Of a stretch of DNA of 64,000 nt, positions 27,069 to 35,297 are shown one piece after another. The position numbers and the translations under genes are program-made. Numbering within the stretch: position 1 is the stretch's first letter; every line of letters starts with the position of its first letter. Source of the DNA: Gemmatimonadales bacterium (GTDB lineage Bacteria; Gemmatimonadota; Gemmatimonadetes; Gemmatimonadales; GWC2-71-9); the NCBI GenBank assembly GCA_041390145.1, contig JAWKQM010000009.1, positions 94,189 through 158,188 of the forward strand, read 5' to 3'. The notes beneath the pieces were generated by a model that worked only from the letters and a program-made list of their open reading frames with translations, was not told the DNA's origin and made no database searches.

Positions 27069-29209
27069 GCGCCAACGACGTCTCACGCCGCGACTTCATG
27101 CGCGCCGGCATCGCGGTCGGCGCCGGCCTCACCCTGGCCATTTACCTCCCGGGCTGCTCCCCGAAGGTGGCGGCGGTCACCGGGCCCCCGTTCGAGCCCA
27201 ACGCCTGGCTCAAGGTCGGCACCGACGGCATCGTGACAGTCGTGGTGGACAAGTCCGAAATGGGCCAGGGGGTCATGACCGCCCTGCCCCAGATGGTCAT
27301 GGAAGAGCTTGACGGGGACTGGACCACCATGAAGATCGAGTCGGCTCCCGCCGGCCCGGCATTCCTCAACCCTGCCATTGGACTGCAGGGCACCGGCGGC
27401 AGCACCAGCGTCATGACCTCGATGCAGCCGCTGCGCGAGGCCGGCGCCAAGGCCCGCGCCATGCTGATCGCCGCCGCCGCGCAGCAGTGGGGCATCGACC
27501 CCTCCGCCTGCTCCACCGAGAACGGCTATGTGCGGGAAACGGGCAAGCGCCGCAAGCTGAGCTACGGCGAGCTGACCGTCGCCGCCGCGGCCCTGCCGGT
27601 GCCGGAGACCGTCACCCTCAAGGACCCGAAGGACTTCAAGCTCATCGGCAAGCCGATGCCGCGCACCGATCTCACGGGCAAGGTCAACGGCACCGCCGGC
27701 TTCGGCATTGACGCGACGACGCCGGGGATGCTGGTGGCCGTCGTGGCGCGCGCGCCGGTCCTGGGCGCCACGGTCACTGGCTTCTCGGCCGAGCAGGCGC
27801 TCGCCGTGCCCGGTGTCTCGCAGGTCGTGCAGATCGGCAACGGAGTGGCGGTGGTCGCCACCGGCTACTGGGCGGCCATGAAGGGACGCGACAAGCTGGA
27901 GGTCACCTGGAGCAAGAGCCCGAACGCCAACCTCAACAGCGCCGCCATTTCCGCCAAGCTCAGGGCGCTGTCGGCCCGGCCCGGCGTTACGGCGCGCCAC
28001 GATGGCAATCCCGCCGGGGCCATGCGAAGCGCCGCCAAGACGATCGAGGCGACGTACGAGGTGCCCTACCTCGCGCATACCTGCATGGAGCCGATGAATT
28101 GCACGGCGTCGGTCGAGGCCGACAAGTGCACTGTCTGGGCGCCGACCCAGTTCCAGTCGGGCGGCGGGCTCGGCGTGCAGGGGATCGCCGCCAAGCTGAC
28201 CGGCCTGCCCGAAAGCGCGGTCACGGTCCATACCACTTTCCTCGGTGGCGGTTTCGGGCGGCGGTTCGAGCTCGACTTCGTGATCGATGCGGTGCAGACC
28301 TCGCAGGCGGTGGGGGCGCCGGTCAAGGTCATCTGGCCGCGGGAAGACGATGTCCATCACGACTTCTTCCGGCCAGCGGCTGTGTGCAAGGTGAGCGCGG
28401 GCCTGAACGAGGAAGGGTTGCCGGTCGCCTGGTCGCAAACGCTCGTGTCCGAATCCACCATGAAGCGGTTCACGATGGTGTTCGGGCCGCTCCCGAACGG
28501 CCTGGACATGGACGCGGTGGACAGCGCGGCCAACATCGCGTACGGGATTCCCAATTTCCATGTCGGCTGGGTGGACGCCAACGTCGATGTGCCCGTGGGC
28601 TTCTGGCGCTCGGTCGGCAACTCGCAGAATGGGTTCTTTGCCGAGGGGTTCATGGACGAGGTGGCGAATGCGGCGGGAATGGATCCGTATGAATTCCGCC
28701 GGAACCTGCTTGCGAATGCTCCCCGTCACCGCGGGGTGCTCGAGCTGGCGGCCACCAAGGCCGGCTGGGGCACGCCGCTCCCCGAGGGTCGGGCGCGCGG
28801 CATTGCCGTCGTGAACTCGTTCGGCAGCTATGTCGCCGAGGTGGCGGAGGTGTCCATCGAGAACGGCAAGGTACGGGTGCACCGTGTCACCTGCGCGGTG
28901 GACTGCGGCGTGGTGGTCAACCCGGATATCGTCGCGGCCCAGATGCAGAGCGCCATCGTCTTCGGCCTGACCGCCGCGCTCTACGGCAAGATTACGATCG
29001 AGAACGGCGCCGTGGTCCAGGGCAACTTCGACACCTACCAGATGCTCCGGATGAACGAGATGCCGGAGGTGGACGTGCACATCGTGCCGAGCACGGAGCC
29101 GCCCAGTGGCGTGGGCGAGCCGGGCACGCCGCCGATTGCGCCGGCGGTCGTCAACGCGATCTTTGCGCTGACCGGGAAGCGGATCCGGACCTTGCCGATC
29201 GAGGTCTGA
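27065..29209 (+). CDS. iorB: Molybdenum hydroxylase large subunit (isoquinoline 1-oxidoreductase beta type)
   Basis: 714 aa. Mo-molybdopterin-cytosine-dinucleotide-binding subunit. A Tat-type signal with twin Arg (SRRDFMRAGIAVGAGLTLAI) shows export to the periplasm in folded form. Motifs: EMGQGVMTALPQMVMEEL, LQGTGGSTSV, CMEPMNCTA, TTFLGGGFGRRFELDF, and a C-terminal PSGVGEPGTPPIAPAVVNAI that supplies the catalytic Glu (GEPGTPP). No FAD subunit is encoded nearby, which fits the IorAB type that passes electrons to a cytochrome. It overlaps the small subunit by 4 nt. Confidence 0.93.
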   Translation: MSANDVSRRDFMRAGIAVGAGLTLAIYLPGCSPKVAAVTGPPFEPNAWLKVGTDGIVTVVVDKSEMGQGVMTALPQMVMEELDGDWTTMKIESAPAGPAFLNPAIGLQGTGGSTSVMTSMQPLREAGAKARAMLIAAAAQQWGIDPSACSTENGYVRETGKRRKLSYGELTVAAAALPVPETVTLKDPKDFKLIGKPMPRTDLTGKVNGTAGFGIDATTPGMLVAVVARAPVLGATVTGFSAEQALAVPGVSQVVQIGNGVAVVATGYWAAMKGRDKLEVTWSKSPNANLNSAAISAKLRALSARPGVTARHDGNPAGAMRSAAKTIEATYEVPYLAHTCMEPMNCTASVEADKCTVWAPTQFQSGGGLGVQGIAAKLTGLPESAVTVHTTFLGGGFGRRFELDFVIDAVQTSQAVGAPVKVIWPREDDVHHDFFRPAAVCKVSAGLNEEGLPVAWSQTLVSESTMKRFTMVFGPLPNGLDMDAVDSAANIAYGIPNFHVGWVDANVDVPVGFWRSVGNSQNGFFAEGFMDEVANAAGMDPYEFRRNLLANAPRHRGVLELAATKAGWGTPLPEGRARGIAVVNSFGSYVAEVAEVSIENGKVRVHRVTCAVDCGVVVNPDIVAAQMQSAIVFGLTAALYGKITIENGAVVQGNFDTYQMLRMNEMPEVDVHIVPSTEPPSGVGEPGTPPIAPAVVNAIFALTGKRIRTLPIEV

Positions 29210-29258
29210 CACGCAGCCCTTCGCCGAGGACGACTCGCGGAACCAGCCGCCCAGGACG

Positions 29259-30026
29259 TTGCTGGACCGGCTGGTCCGCCGGTACGCGCGGCCGGCGTAC
29301 ATCATCGTGGTGCTCGGTCTCTATGCCATCGTGGCCAGTGCGCTTGGCCTGGCCCTGACCCCGGCGGTGCTGGTGTGGCAGTGGGTGGCGGAATGGGGCG
29401 CCAGGCTGTCCATGCTCGGGCAGGCCTTCGCCATCGCCCTTGGCACGGCGGTGGCGTTCTTCGTCTTCGGGTTTGCCCTCCTCATCGTCGTCCCCCTCTA
29501 TAATCTGGTGCTGCCGACCAGGGTCCGGCCGTTCAGGGGGGGCTACTACACCCTGCAGGCGGCGCCCTGGCTCCTGCACAACGCCCTGTTCTACCTGGTG
29601 CGGTACACCTTCCTCCCGTTCGTCACCCTGACACCGTTTGGCGTCTGGTTTCTCGAGGCGATGGGGATGAAGATCGGTCGGCACGCCTTCATCAACACCG
29701 AGTACATTTCCGATCCGCAGCTGATTCAGATTGGGGACGATGCCGCGCTGGGAGGCAGCGTGCGGATTTGCGCGCATTTCGGCGGCGGCGGGCATTTGAC
29801 GGTGGCGCCGGTCGTCATCGGCGCCCGGGCCACGCTTGGGCTGGCCGTGACGGTCATGGGGGACGTGGAGGTGGGTGACGGCGCCACGGTCCTGCCGAAC
29901 TCGGTGCTGCTCCCCGGGTCCCGCGTCGGCGCGGGCGAGACGTGGGGCGGGGTGCCGGCGCGCCGCATCACGCGGGACGAGATGGACGCCTTCAAGGAAG
30001 GAATACGCGGGGTGCAGCACCTATGA
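29259..30026 (+). CDS. Membrane protein with left-handed beta-helix (hexapeptide transferase-like)
   Basis: 255 aa if started at the TTG 29259 (AGGA upstream); no ATG is available near. Three hydrophobic segments (PAYIIVVLGLYAIVASALGL, AFAIALGTAVAFFVFGFALL, APWLLHNALFYLVRY) are followed by hexapeptide repeats at about 140-240 (MKIGRHAFINTEYISD, IQIGDDAALGGSVRI, VVIGARATLGLAVTVMGDVE, SVLLPGSRVGAGETWGGVPA). It is similar in plan to Pls/acetyltransferase-like ends of some synthetases. The acceptor is unknown. It overlaps the methyltransferase gene by 4 nt. Confidence 0.75.
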   Translation: MLDRLVRRYARPAYIIVVLGLYAIVASALGLALTPAVLVWQWVAEWGARLSMLGQAFAIALGTAVAFFVFGFALLIVVPLYNLVLPTRVRPFRGGYYTLQAAPWLLHNALFYLVRYTFLPFVTLTPFGVWFLEAMGMKIGRHAFINTEYISDPQLIQIGDDAALGGSVRICAHFGGGGHLTVAPVVIGARATLGLAVTVMGDVEVGDGATVLPNSVLLPGSRVGAGETWGGVPARRITRDEMDAFKEGIRGVQHL

Positions 30027-30619
30027 CCGTTGCGACCATTGCACCAGAACTCGAGGCGCGGCTGGATGCCCTCCGCGAAGCGGGGTGGGCCTTGTTCGAC
30101 CAGTTCGACCACGACGTGCGGGACCATCGCTTTCATCCCTTCGTGGCCGCCAACTACGAGTCGGTGCTCGAGGCGCTCATCGCGCAGCGAGCGCCTGGCT
30201 CGACGTTTCTCGAGTGGGGCTCGGCCACCGGCGTCATCACCATCATGGCCGATCTGCTGGGTTATGAGGCGTACGGGATCGAACTCGATGCGTCGCTGGT
30301 GGCGACGGCGCGCTCGCTCGCCGCCAAGTTCGACTCCGGGGCGACGTTCGTGGCCGGCAGCTTCCTGCCGGAGGGGTACGCCTGGAAGCCGAAGGACGGC
30401 GATGGCCGGCTCGGCACGATCGGGCAGGGGCGCTCAGGATACCTCGAACTCGGGAAGTCGCTCGACGAGTTCGACCTCGTCTTCGGATACCCCTGGGCGG
30501 GGGAAGAGGCGATGATGCACGACCTGATGCGGTGCTACGGCGGCCCCGACGCCCGGCTGATGGTGCACGGAACGGATCGGGGTGTGGAGGTGTGGCGGGG
30601 AGGGAAGAAGGAGGGCTGA
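30023..30619 (+). CDS. Class I SAM-dependent methyltransferase-like protein
   Basis: 198 aa; the ATG overlaps the stop of the hexapeptide gene. The Rossmann start TFLEWGSATGVITIMADLLG (motif I, with EWGSATG in place of the usual E/DxGxGxG) and the acidic strand-2 end AYGIELDASLVATARSLAAKF fit a methyltransferase fold. FDLVFGYPWAGEEAMMHDLM would be motif IV. The substrate is unknown. Coupling to the beta-helix protein suggests joint action on a surface or secreted molecule. Confidence 0.75.
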   Translation: MTVATIAPELEARLDALREAGWALFDQFDHDVRDHRFHPFVAANYESVLEALIAQRAPGSTFLEWGSATGVITIMADLLGYEAYGIELDASLVATARSLAAKFDSGATFVAGSFLPEGYAWKPKDGDGRLGTIGQGRSGYLELGKSLDEFDLVFGYPWAGEEAMMHDLMRCYGGPDARLMVHGTDRGVEVWRGGKKEG

Positions 30620-30945
30620 GGACCCAAGCGCCAAGGTCGCACAAAATCAGCATTTCTCGTCAAAATATCGACCATTTACCCAATTGTATCGCGATTATTG
30701 CGCTGTTTTCCCCAGTTTCTGATGAATTCTTCGCCTCCATCCAGCTGGACTGGCGCCCCGGCCCGAGGACGAGAGAGGGTCGGAGGAGAGCCGGAGGGTC
30801 GGAATAGCGAAAGATGGCGCCATTTGTTGAGTTTTTGAGTCGTTTTCGGTCAGAATCCTCTGATTTCGTGATATATTCTGACGTTTTTCGCGACTTCGCG
30901 TCTTCGCGTGAGCCCCCTATCCCATCCTGCCCCAGGAGGCAGCCT
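30620..30945. other. AT-rich intergenic stretch with direct and inverted repeat fragments
   Basis: 326 nt without a supportable gene. It is clearly richer in A+T than the rest of the window (many T runs between 30640 and 30900). GACCCAAGCGC at 30621-30631 recurs at 33336-33346. ATTTCTCGTCAAAATAT at 30652-30668 is matched in inverted form by ATATTTGACAAGAAAT at 33358-33373. CTTCGCGTCTTCGCGTGAG near 30893-30911 resembles CTTCGCGCCTTCGCGTAAG near 33299-33317. The stretch forms the left border of the macrodomain/nuclease cassette. Confidence 0.6.
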
Positions 30946-31296
30946 ATGTGGCTGATCACCACCACCGGGTTCTACAGCGTCGTCGAGAAGCCGTGGGACC
31001 GGGAAGGCGGGACCCTCACCGTCAGGGCACGGGCAAAGGCCGATCTCGAGGCGCTTCGCGAGGCCGGGCTTCCGGAATTGGGAGATATCAAGGAAGACCC
31101 CAATGCCGACTACCGCTTTCGCGCCCAGGCACCTCGCGCAGCGGTATCCCGTGCGGTGCAGGCGCAGGTGGAGGGAATTGACTACGACAACTTCAAGTCG
31201 GCGGTGGGCAAGCGACAGGGGTCGGCGCGCGCCCATCTCTACCATGGCGTCTGGGATGTGCTGTATCGCATTCAAGGCGGGCCGGAGGAACCCTGA
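30946..31296 (+). CDS. Conserved protein of unknown function (first gene of cassette)
   Basis: 116 aa from the ATG at 30946 (AGGAGG upstream). No transmembrane segment or signal peptide. Visible: an N-terminal strand MWLITTTGFYSVVEKP, a basic RARAKADLEALREAGLPEL helix and DYDNFKSAVGKRQGSARAHLYHGVWDVLYRI at the end, read as a small alpha/beta fold. I believe similar short proteins are widespread, but I know no function. It lies 2 nt before the macrodomain gene and is likely co-translated with it. Confidence 0.7.
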   Translation: MWLITTTGFYSVVEKPWDREGGTLTVRARAKADLEALREAGLPELGDIKEDPNADYRFRAQAPRAAVSRAVQAQVEGIDYDNFKSAVGKRQGSARAHLYHGVWDVLYRIQGGPEEP

Positions 31297-31298
31297 GC

Positions 31299-31805
31299 AT
31301 GGTCATCTTCCGCGCCGTCCTCGCCGACATCACTACGCTCGACGTGGACGCCATCGTCAACGCCGCGAACGATCAATTGGCGCCAGGCGGCGGCGTCTGC
31401 GGCGCCATTCACCGTGCCGCCGGACCCGAACTCGCCGAGGCGTGCGCGGCGCTGGGCCCCTGCCCCGTCGGCGAGGCACGCGTTACCCCCGGCTTCGACC
31501 TGCCGGCGCGGCTCGTGATCCACGCGGTCGGCCCCCGCTGGCTCGGCGGTGTTCAGGGTGAGCCGGAGCTGCTCGCCAATGCCTATCGCTCAGCGTTCCG
31601 CCTGGCGCAGGAGAGCAGGGTGAAGCGCATCGCTTTCCCGGCCATCAGCGCGGGCATCTTCGGGTACCCGCTCCATCCCGCCACGGCCATTGCCGTGCGG
31701 GTGGCGCATGAAGTGGCGCCGGCGTCAGGGGTAGAAGAAGTCATCTTCGTCTGCTTCAGCGAGGATGTGCTGGCGGCGTATCGGCATGAGGGAGTCATGG
31801 CCTAG
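31299..31805 (+). CDS. Macrodomain protein (ADP-ribose / O-acetyl-ADP-ribose hydrolase type)
   Basis: 168 aa, a stand-alone macrodomain of the MacroD/YmdB class. Key motifs: VDAIVNAANDQLAPGGGVCG (catalytic Asn/Asp and the first ADP-ribose loop), AIHRAAGPEL, and the diphosphate loop AFPAISAGIFGYPLHPAT. Members bind ADP-ribose and remove mono-ADP-ribose from proteins or nucleic acids, or deacetylate O-acetyl-ADP-ribose. Here it lies between an unknown protein and a predicted nuclease. A NUDIX enzyme of ADP-ribose pyrophosphatase type is encoded 3.5 kb downstream. Confidence 0.93.
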   Translation: MVIFRAVLADITTLDVDAIVNAANDQLAPGGGVCGAIHRAAGPELAEACAALGPCPVGEARVTPGFDLPARLVIHAVGPRWLGGVQGEPELLANAYRSAFRLAQESRVKRIAFPAISAGIFGYPLHPATAIAVRVAHEVAPASGVEEVIFVCFSEDVLAAYRHEGVMA

Positions 31806-31835
31806 GAGTTGAGGAATTCGCGAAAGGCTGATCAA

Positions 31836-33212
31836 GTGGGGTCTGTCACGCTGACAAAGACGCTGTTTCAGAGCGGCCTTGCCTGTCCAAAGCGCCTCTG
31901 GTGGGAAGTGCACGACCCAGACGCACCCGAACTGCGTCCCGATGCGCAGGCCCAGTGGATGTTCCGCCAAGGCCAGGAGGTCACCTTGGCCGCCCGGCCT
32001 TGGGTGCGCGGGGCTCGGCACGAGGTGCCGCTCCAGGCGGGGCCTCTTCACGCACGTGTCGACCTGCTCGAGCCGCTACACGACGAGACGAACGCGCTCA
32101 TTGAAGTGAAGGGCAGCAACGAGATCCGAGAGGAGCATCTGTGCGACGTCGCTTTTCAGCGACATGTGGCCGCGCTGGCCGGTGTCGAGGTGACGCGGGC
32201 GGAGGTGATGCACCTGAACCGGACCTGCCAGCATCCGGACCTTGGCTCGCTCTTCGTTCGACAGGACGTCACAAGCGAGACCGAGCGATTGTTATCCGAA
32301 GTGCCGAACAAGGTCGAACGATTGCTCACGGTCCTTGATGGCCCGCTCCCAGATGATAGCAGGAATGCCTCCTGCGGAGGGTGTCCGTTCTACGATCGCT
32401 GCTGGCCTCGGGAACGATTTGCGGTCAACCGGTTCTACCGGATGAAGTGGGGCGACAAGCTCGATCTTGAGCGGGCGGGTGCCACAACTTTCGTGGACAT
32501 ACCGCCGACAACGAAGCTCAACGCCATTCAGCGGCGACAACAGGCAGCGGCACGCATCGGTGCGTTGGTGGTCGAGCCGACGCTACGCGGCGCGCTCGCC
32601 GAATGGCGGAAGCCCTTGGTCTACCTCGATTTCGAAACCGTGTCGTTCGCGATTCCTCGCTTCCCGGCTACAGCTCCATGGACGAAGATCCCGGTCCAGT
32701 ACTCTGCCCACCGAGAAGAGGGAAGCGGTCATCAGCACGTCGCGTTCCTGGCTCAAGACGGCGCCGACCCGCGTCGGGCGCTCGCTGAGTCGCTGGTCGC
32801 CCATTGTGTGGGTGATGGCTCCGTGGTGACCTACCATTCCAGTTTCGAAAAATCCTGCCTGAAGGGGTTGGCCGAAGCAGTACCTGAACTCGCCGACGAC
32901 CTGATGAGAATTCATGCGCGAGTGGTCGACCTGGAGCCCATGGTGGCCCACCACGTGTATCACCCAGACTTCAATGGGTCATTCTCCCTGAAGGTCGTCC
33001 TTCCCACGCTCTGCCCCTCTGTCACCTACGACGGGCTCGCGATAAGAGACGGAAGCACCGCACAACTGGAGATTGCTAGAATGCTCTATGGCACCACCCC
33101 CATCGCCCCCGACGAGGAGGCACAGCTGCGGACTGACCTTCTTGCCTACTGCGAGCGCGACACCTGGGCCATGGTGGTCCTCCACGCAGAACTTCAAGGA
33201 CTTGCCAAGTAG
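31836..33212 (+). CDS. DUF2779 protein: Cas4/RecB-like nuclease fused to DEDD exonuclease
   Basis: 458 aa from the GTG at 31836 (AAAGG upstream; a TTG at 31809 is a weaker choice). N-terminal half: C17 in ACPKRLWWEVH, D76 in RVDLLEP, E90-x-K92 in IEVKGS, and the cysteine cluster C180/C183/C189 in CGGCPFYDRC. This is the arrangement of a PD-(D/E)xK nuclease with a Cas4-like Fe-S site. C-terminal half: LVYLDFET (D266, E268), YHSSFEK, VVDLEPMV and YCERDTWAM (D442), the residues of a DEDD 3'-5' exonuclease. Such DUF2779 proteins are known from mycoplasmas and many other bacteria, with function unproven. Confidence 0.85.
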   Translation: MGSVTLTKTLFQSGLACPKRLWWEVHDPDAPELRPDAQAQWMFRQGQEVTLAARPWVRGARHEVPLQAGPLHARVDLLEPLHDETNALIEVKGSNEIREEHLCDVAFQRHVAALAGVEVTRAEVMHLNRTCQHPDLGSLFVRQDVTSETERLLSEVPNKVERLLTVLDGPLPDDSRNASCGGCPFYDRCWPRERFAVNRFYRMKWGDKLDLERAGATTFVDIPPTTKLNAIQRRQQAAARIGALVVEPTLRGALAEWRKPLVYLDFETVSFAIPRFPATAPWTKIPVQYSAHREEGSGHQHVAFLAQDGADPRRALAESLVAHCVGDGSVVTYHSSFEKSCLKGLAEAVPELADDLMRIHARVVDLEPMVAHHVYHPDFNGSFSLKVVLPTLCPSVTYDGLAIRDGSTAQLEIARMLYGTTPIAPDEEAQLRTDLLAYCERDTWAMVVLHAELQGLAK

Positions 33213-33558
33213 TTGGTATTCTGTCGAAAATCTTCATTTTTTCCGTTGTTTTGTGGCATTTCTGGAACATTTTCGCCTACTTCATACCAATTTTGGCATC
33301 TTCGCGCCTTCGCGTAAGCCAACGCCCCGATCGCTGACCCAAGCGCGAGATTGCCCAATATTTGACAAGAAATCACCAATTTTCGCGATTTTCGAGCAAT
33401 TCTCCTGAGCTATTGATAAATTTCACGATCTTGTGCACCCGCGAGATTCTCCCTTCTGGGCGTCACGCCCTCCCTCGTCTCCCCACCCACCCCCCGCCAC
33501 ACCAGGTCTAGCCCTCCCCGCACTCCCCCGTCAGATTCCCACCGGACAAGGAGCCCCG
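33213..33558. other. AT-rich intergenic stretch, right border of cassette
   Basis: 346 nt without a supportable gene, AT-rich from 33213 to about 33440 and then ordinary. It carries CTTCGCGCCTTCGCGTAAG, GACCCAAGCGC at 33336-33346, ATATTTGACAAGAAAT and CCAATTTTCGCGATT, each with a related sequence in 30620-30945. The 3' end holds the AAGGAG of the DUF1801 gene. Confidence 0.6.
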
Positions 33559-33993
33559 ATGGCCGACAACAAGACCACCGCGACCAAGCTCAGCGTCACC
33601 AAGTTCATCGCCGGCATCCCGGACGAGAACCGGCGCGCCGAGTGTCGCACCCTCCTCAAGCTGTTCAAGACCACCACCGGCAAACCGGCCGTGATGTGGG
33701 GGCCGTCAATCATCGGCTTCGGCAAGTACCACTACAAGTACGCCAGCGGCCGTGAAGGCGACTGGTTTCTCGCGGGGTTCTCGCCGAGGAAGCAGGCCCT
33801 GACGGTCTATCTGATGGCCGGCTTCGCCGGATCCGGACCCCTGCTCAAGAAGCTGGGCAAGTTCAAGAAGAGCGGTGGTTCCTGCCTCTACATCAAGCGG
33901 TTGTCCGATATCGACCTTGAGGTTCTGCAGGAGATGATCCGGCAATCGGTCTTCGCCGTGCAGGAACGGGTGAAGGCCGCCACCTCCCATTGA
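33559..33993 (+). CDS. DUF1801 domain protein
   Basis: 144 aa from the ATG at 33559 (AAGGAG, spacer 5). DUF1801 (YdhG/YjdI-like fold): PAVMWGPSIIGFGKYHYKYA and DWFLAGFSPRKQALTVYLM are typical, and the end GGSCLYIKRLSDIDLEVLQEM matches. The function is unknown; the fold is related to a steroidogenic START-like small barrel. The stop overlaps a TTG start of the VanZ-like gene. Confidence 0.85.
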   Translation: MADNKTTATKLSVTKFIAGIPDENRRAECRTLLKLFKTTTGKPAVMWGPSIIGFGKYHYKYASGREGDWFLAGFSPRKQALTVYLMAGFAGSGPLLKKLGKFKKSGGSCLYIKRLSDIDLEVLQEMIRQSVFAVQERVKAATSH

Positions 33994-35297
33994 CCACACC
34001 CCCACGCCCTTCCCTCGTCGGCATCCTCGACCGCGCACGCCTCCCGGCGCGTGTGGCGTTCGTTGGCATCCTCCTCCTCGCCACGCTCTCTTCCTTTGAC
34101 TTCAGCCCCGACACCGCGCGGGTGGCTTGGCGGCTGGGCCGAGCGCTCGATCCGCACATCGGCGCGCGCGATGCGATCGACGCGCTCCGCAACCTGGCGC
34201 TCTTCGCCGGCTGGGGTGTCGTCTGGATGGCCACCGCCGCCGCGGGCCGGACCAGCAGGCAGCTGCTCCTGGCCCTCCTGACCGGCGCCGCCATCAGCCT
34301 GAGCGTGGAAACCGCGCAGCTCTTCTCTGCCACCAGGAACGCCAGCATAGTCGACGTGCTTACCAACACGGTCGGCACCGCGATCGGCGCGCTTGCCTTC
34401 GTCTTCCTCGTCCGGCTCGCCGCCTCGCTCAAGGGACATCGCTCGTTCGTCGGCATCCCGGCACGCGCCATCGCGGGACCGTACGGCCTGGCCTGTTTCA
34501 TCGAGGCGACGGTCCCCCTCCTCCGACAGGACGAGGTGTTCGGCGCCTCGGGGGGGCCGTTCGCGCGAATGAGCATCGCGCTTGGCTCGTTCACCTGGCG
34601 ATCACTGCTCGACCTGCCGATCGAGGACTTCTTCCTCTTCCTGCCCGCCGGCATGTTCGCCGTCGCAGCCCTGGTCGAAGCGGACCTCGGATATGCTGCG
34701 GCGCGCACTCGTGTGGTGCTGTACGGTGCCGCGCTCGCGGTGCTCGCCGAGTTGCTGCACGGTCCGAACGGGCAGCCAATCATTGCCGGCGCGGTGGTCG
34801 TCCACGCGTTGGCCATTGCCGCCGGTGCGTTCCTCGCGGCGGCTCTCCTCCCCGATTTCTCCAAGGCGGTGCGCGGCGCCGCACGCCCCCGCTGGGTGCT
34901 TCGTTTCCTCGCGGCGCTCATTGCCCTGTGGGCACTCCGACCGTGGGTTCCGGAATTCCTTCCCCTTTCCGATCGCCTCTCCCATGACTGGTGGGTGCCG
35001 CTCGCCGCACTCGGTGGGCGCATGGATGTCTTCAGCGTGGCCGACGTCGTTGGACCTTTCTGTCTCTACATCCCCCTCGGCGCACTGCTCGCCGTCTGGC
35101 CGTGGCGCCGAACGGGGTGGCTGGGCAATCTCTGGCCCGCCGTCTGGCTCGCCTTCGGCACCGAAGCGCTGCAGCTCGTCGTGCAGGGTCGCTTCGTCGA
35201 TGTGACCGATCCACTGATCCAGGTTTCCGGCGCCATCATCGGATGGACCATCATTCGACGCGCCGGCTATCACCCCTACGGAGAGAGCCATTCGTGA
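33990..35297 (+). CDS. VanZ-like multi-spanning membrane protein, two VanZ units
   Basis: 435 aa from a TTG overlapping the previous stop (TTGA). About ten helices. The VanZ pattern is seen twice: near the N-terminus (DALRNLALFAGWGVVWM, LSVETAQLFSATRNASIVDV, NTVGTAIGALAF) and at the C-terminus (FCLYIPLGALLAVWP, AFGTEALQLVVQGRFVDVTD, VSGAIIGWTII). A duplication or fusion of two VanZ units is likely. VanZ proteins affect teicoplanin sensitivity or envelope lipids in some species; the role here is open. The stop overlaps the NUDIX start (GTGA). Confidence 0.85.
   Translation: MTTPPRPSLVGILDRARLPARVAFVGILLLATLSSFDFSPDTARVAWRLGRALDPHIGARDAIDALRNLALFAGWGVVWMATAAAGRTSRQLLLALLTGAAISLSVETAQLFSATRNASIVDVLTNTVGTAIGALAFVFLVRLAASLKGHRSFVGIPARAIAGPYGLACFIEATVPLLRQDEVFGASGGPFARMSIALGSFTWRSLLDLPIEDFFLFLPAGMFAVAALVEADLGYAAARTRVVLYGAALAVLAELLHGPNGQPIIAGAVVVHALAIAAGAFLAAALLPDFSKAVRGAARPRWVLRFLAALIALWALRPWVPEFLPLSDRLSHDWWVPLAALGGRMDVFSVADVVGPFCLYIPLGALLAVWPWRRTGWLGNLWPAVWLAFGTEALQLVVQGRFVDVTDPLIQVSGAIIGWTIIRRAGYHPYGESHS

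Noticed and set aside
27083..29305. 740-codon minus-strand frame opposite iorB
   Set aside because: His/Arg/Gly-rich shadow of a well-supported molybdenum hydroxylase gene.
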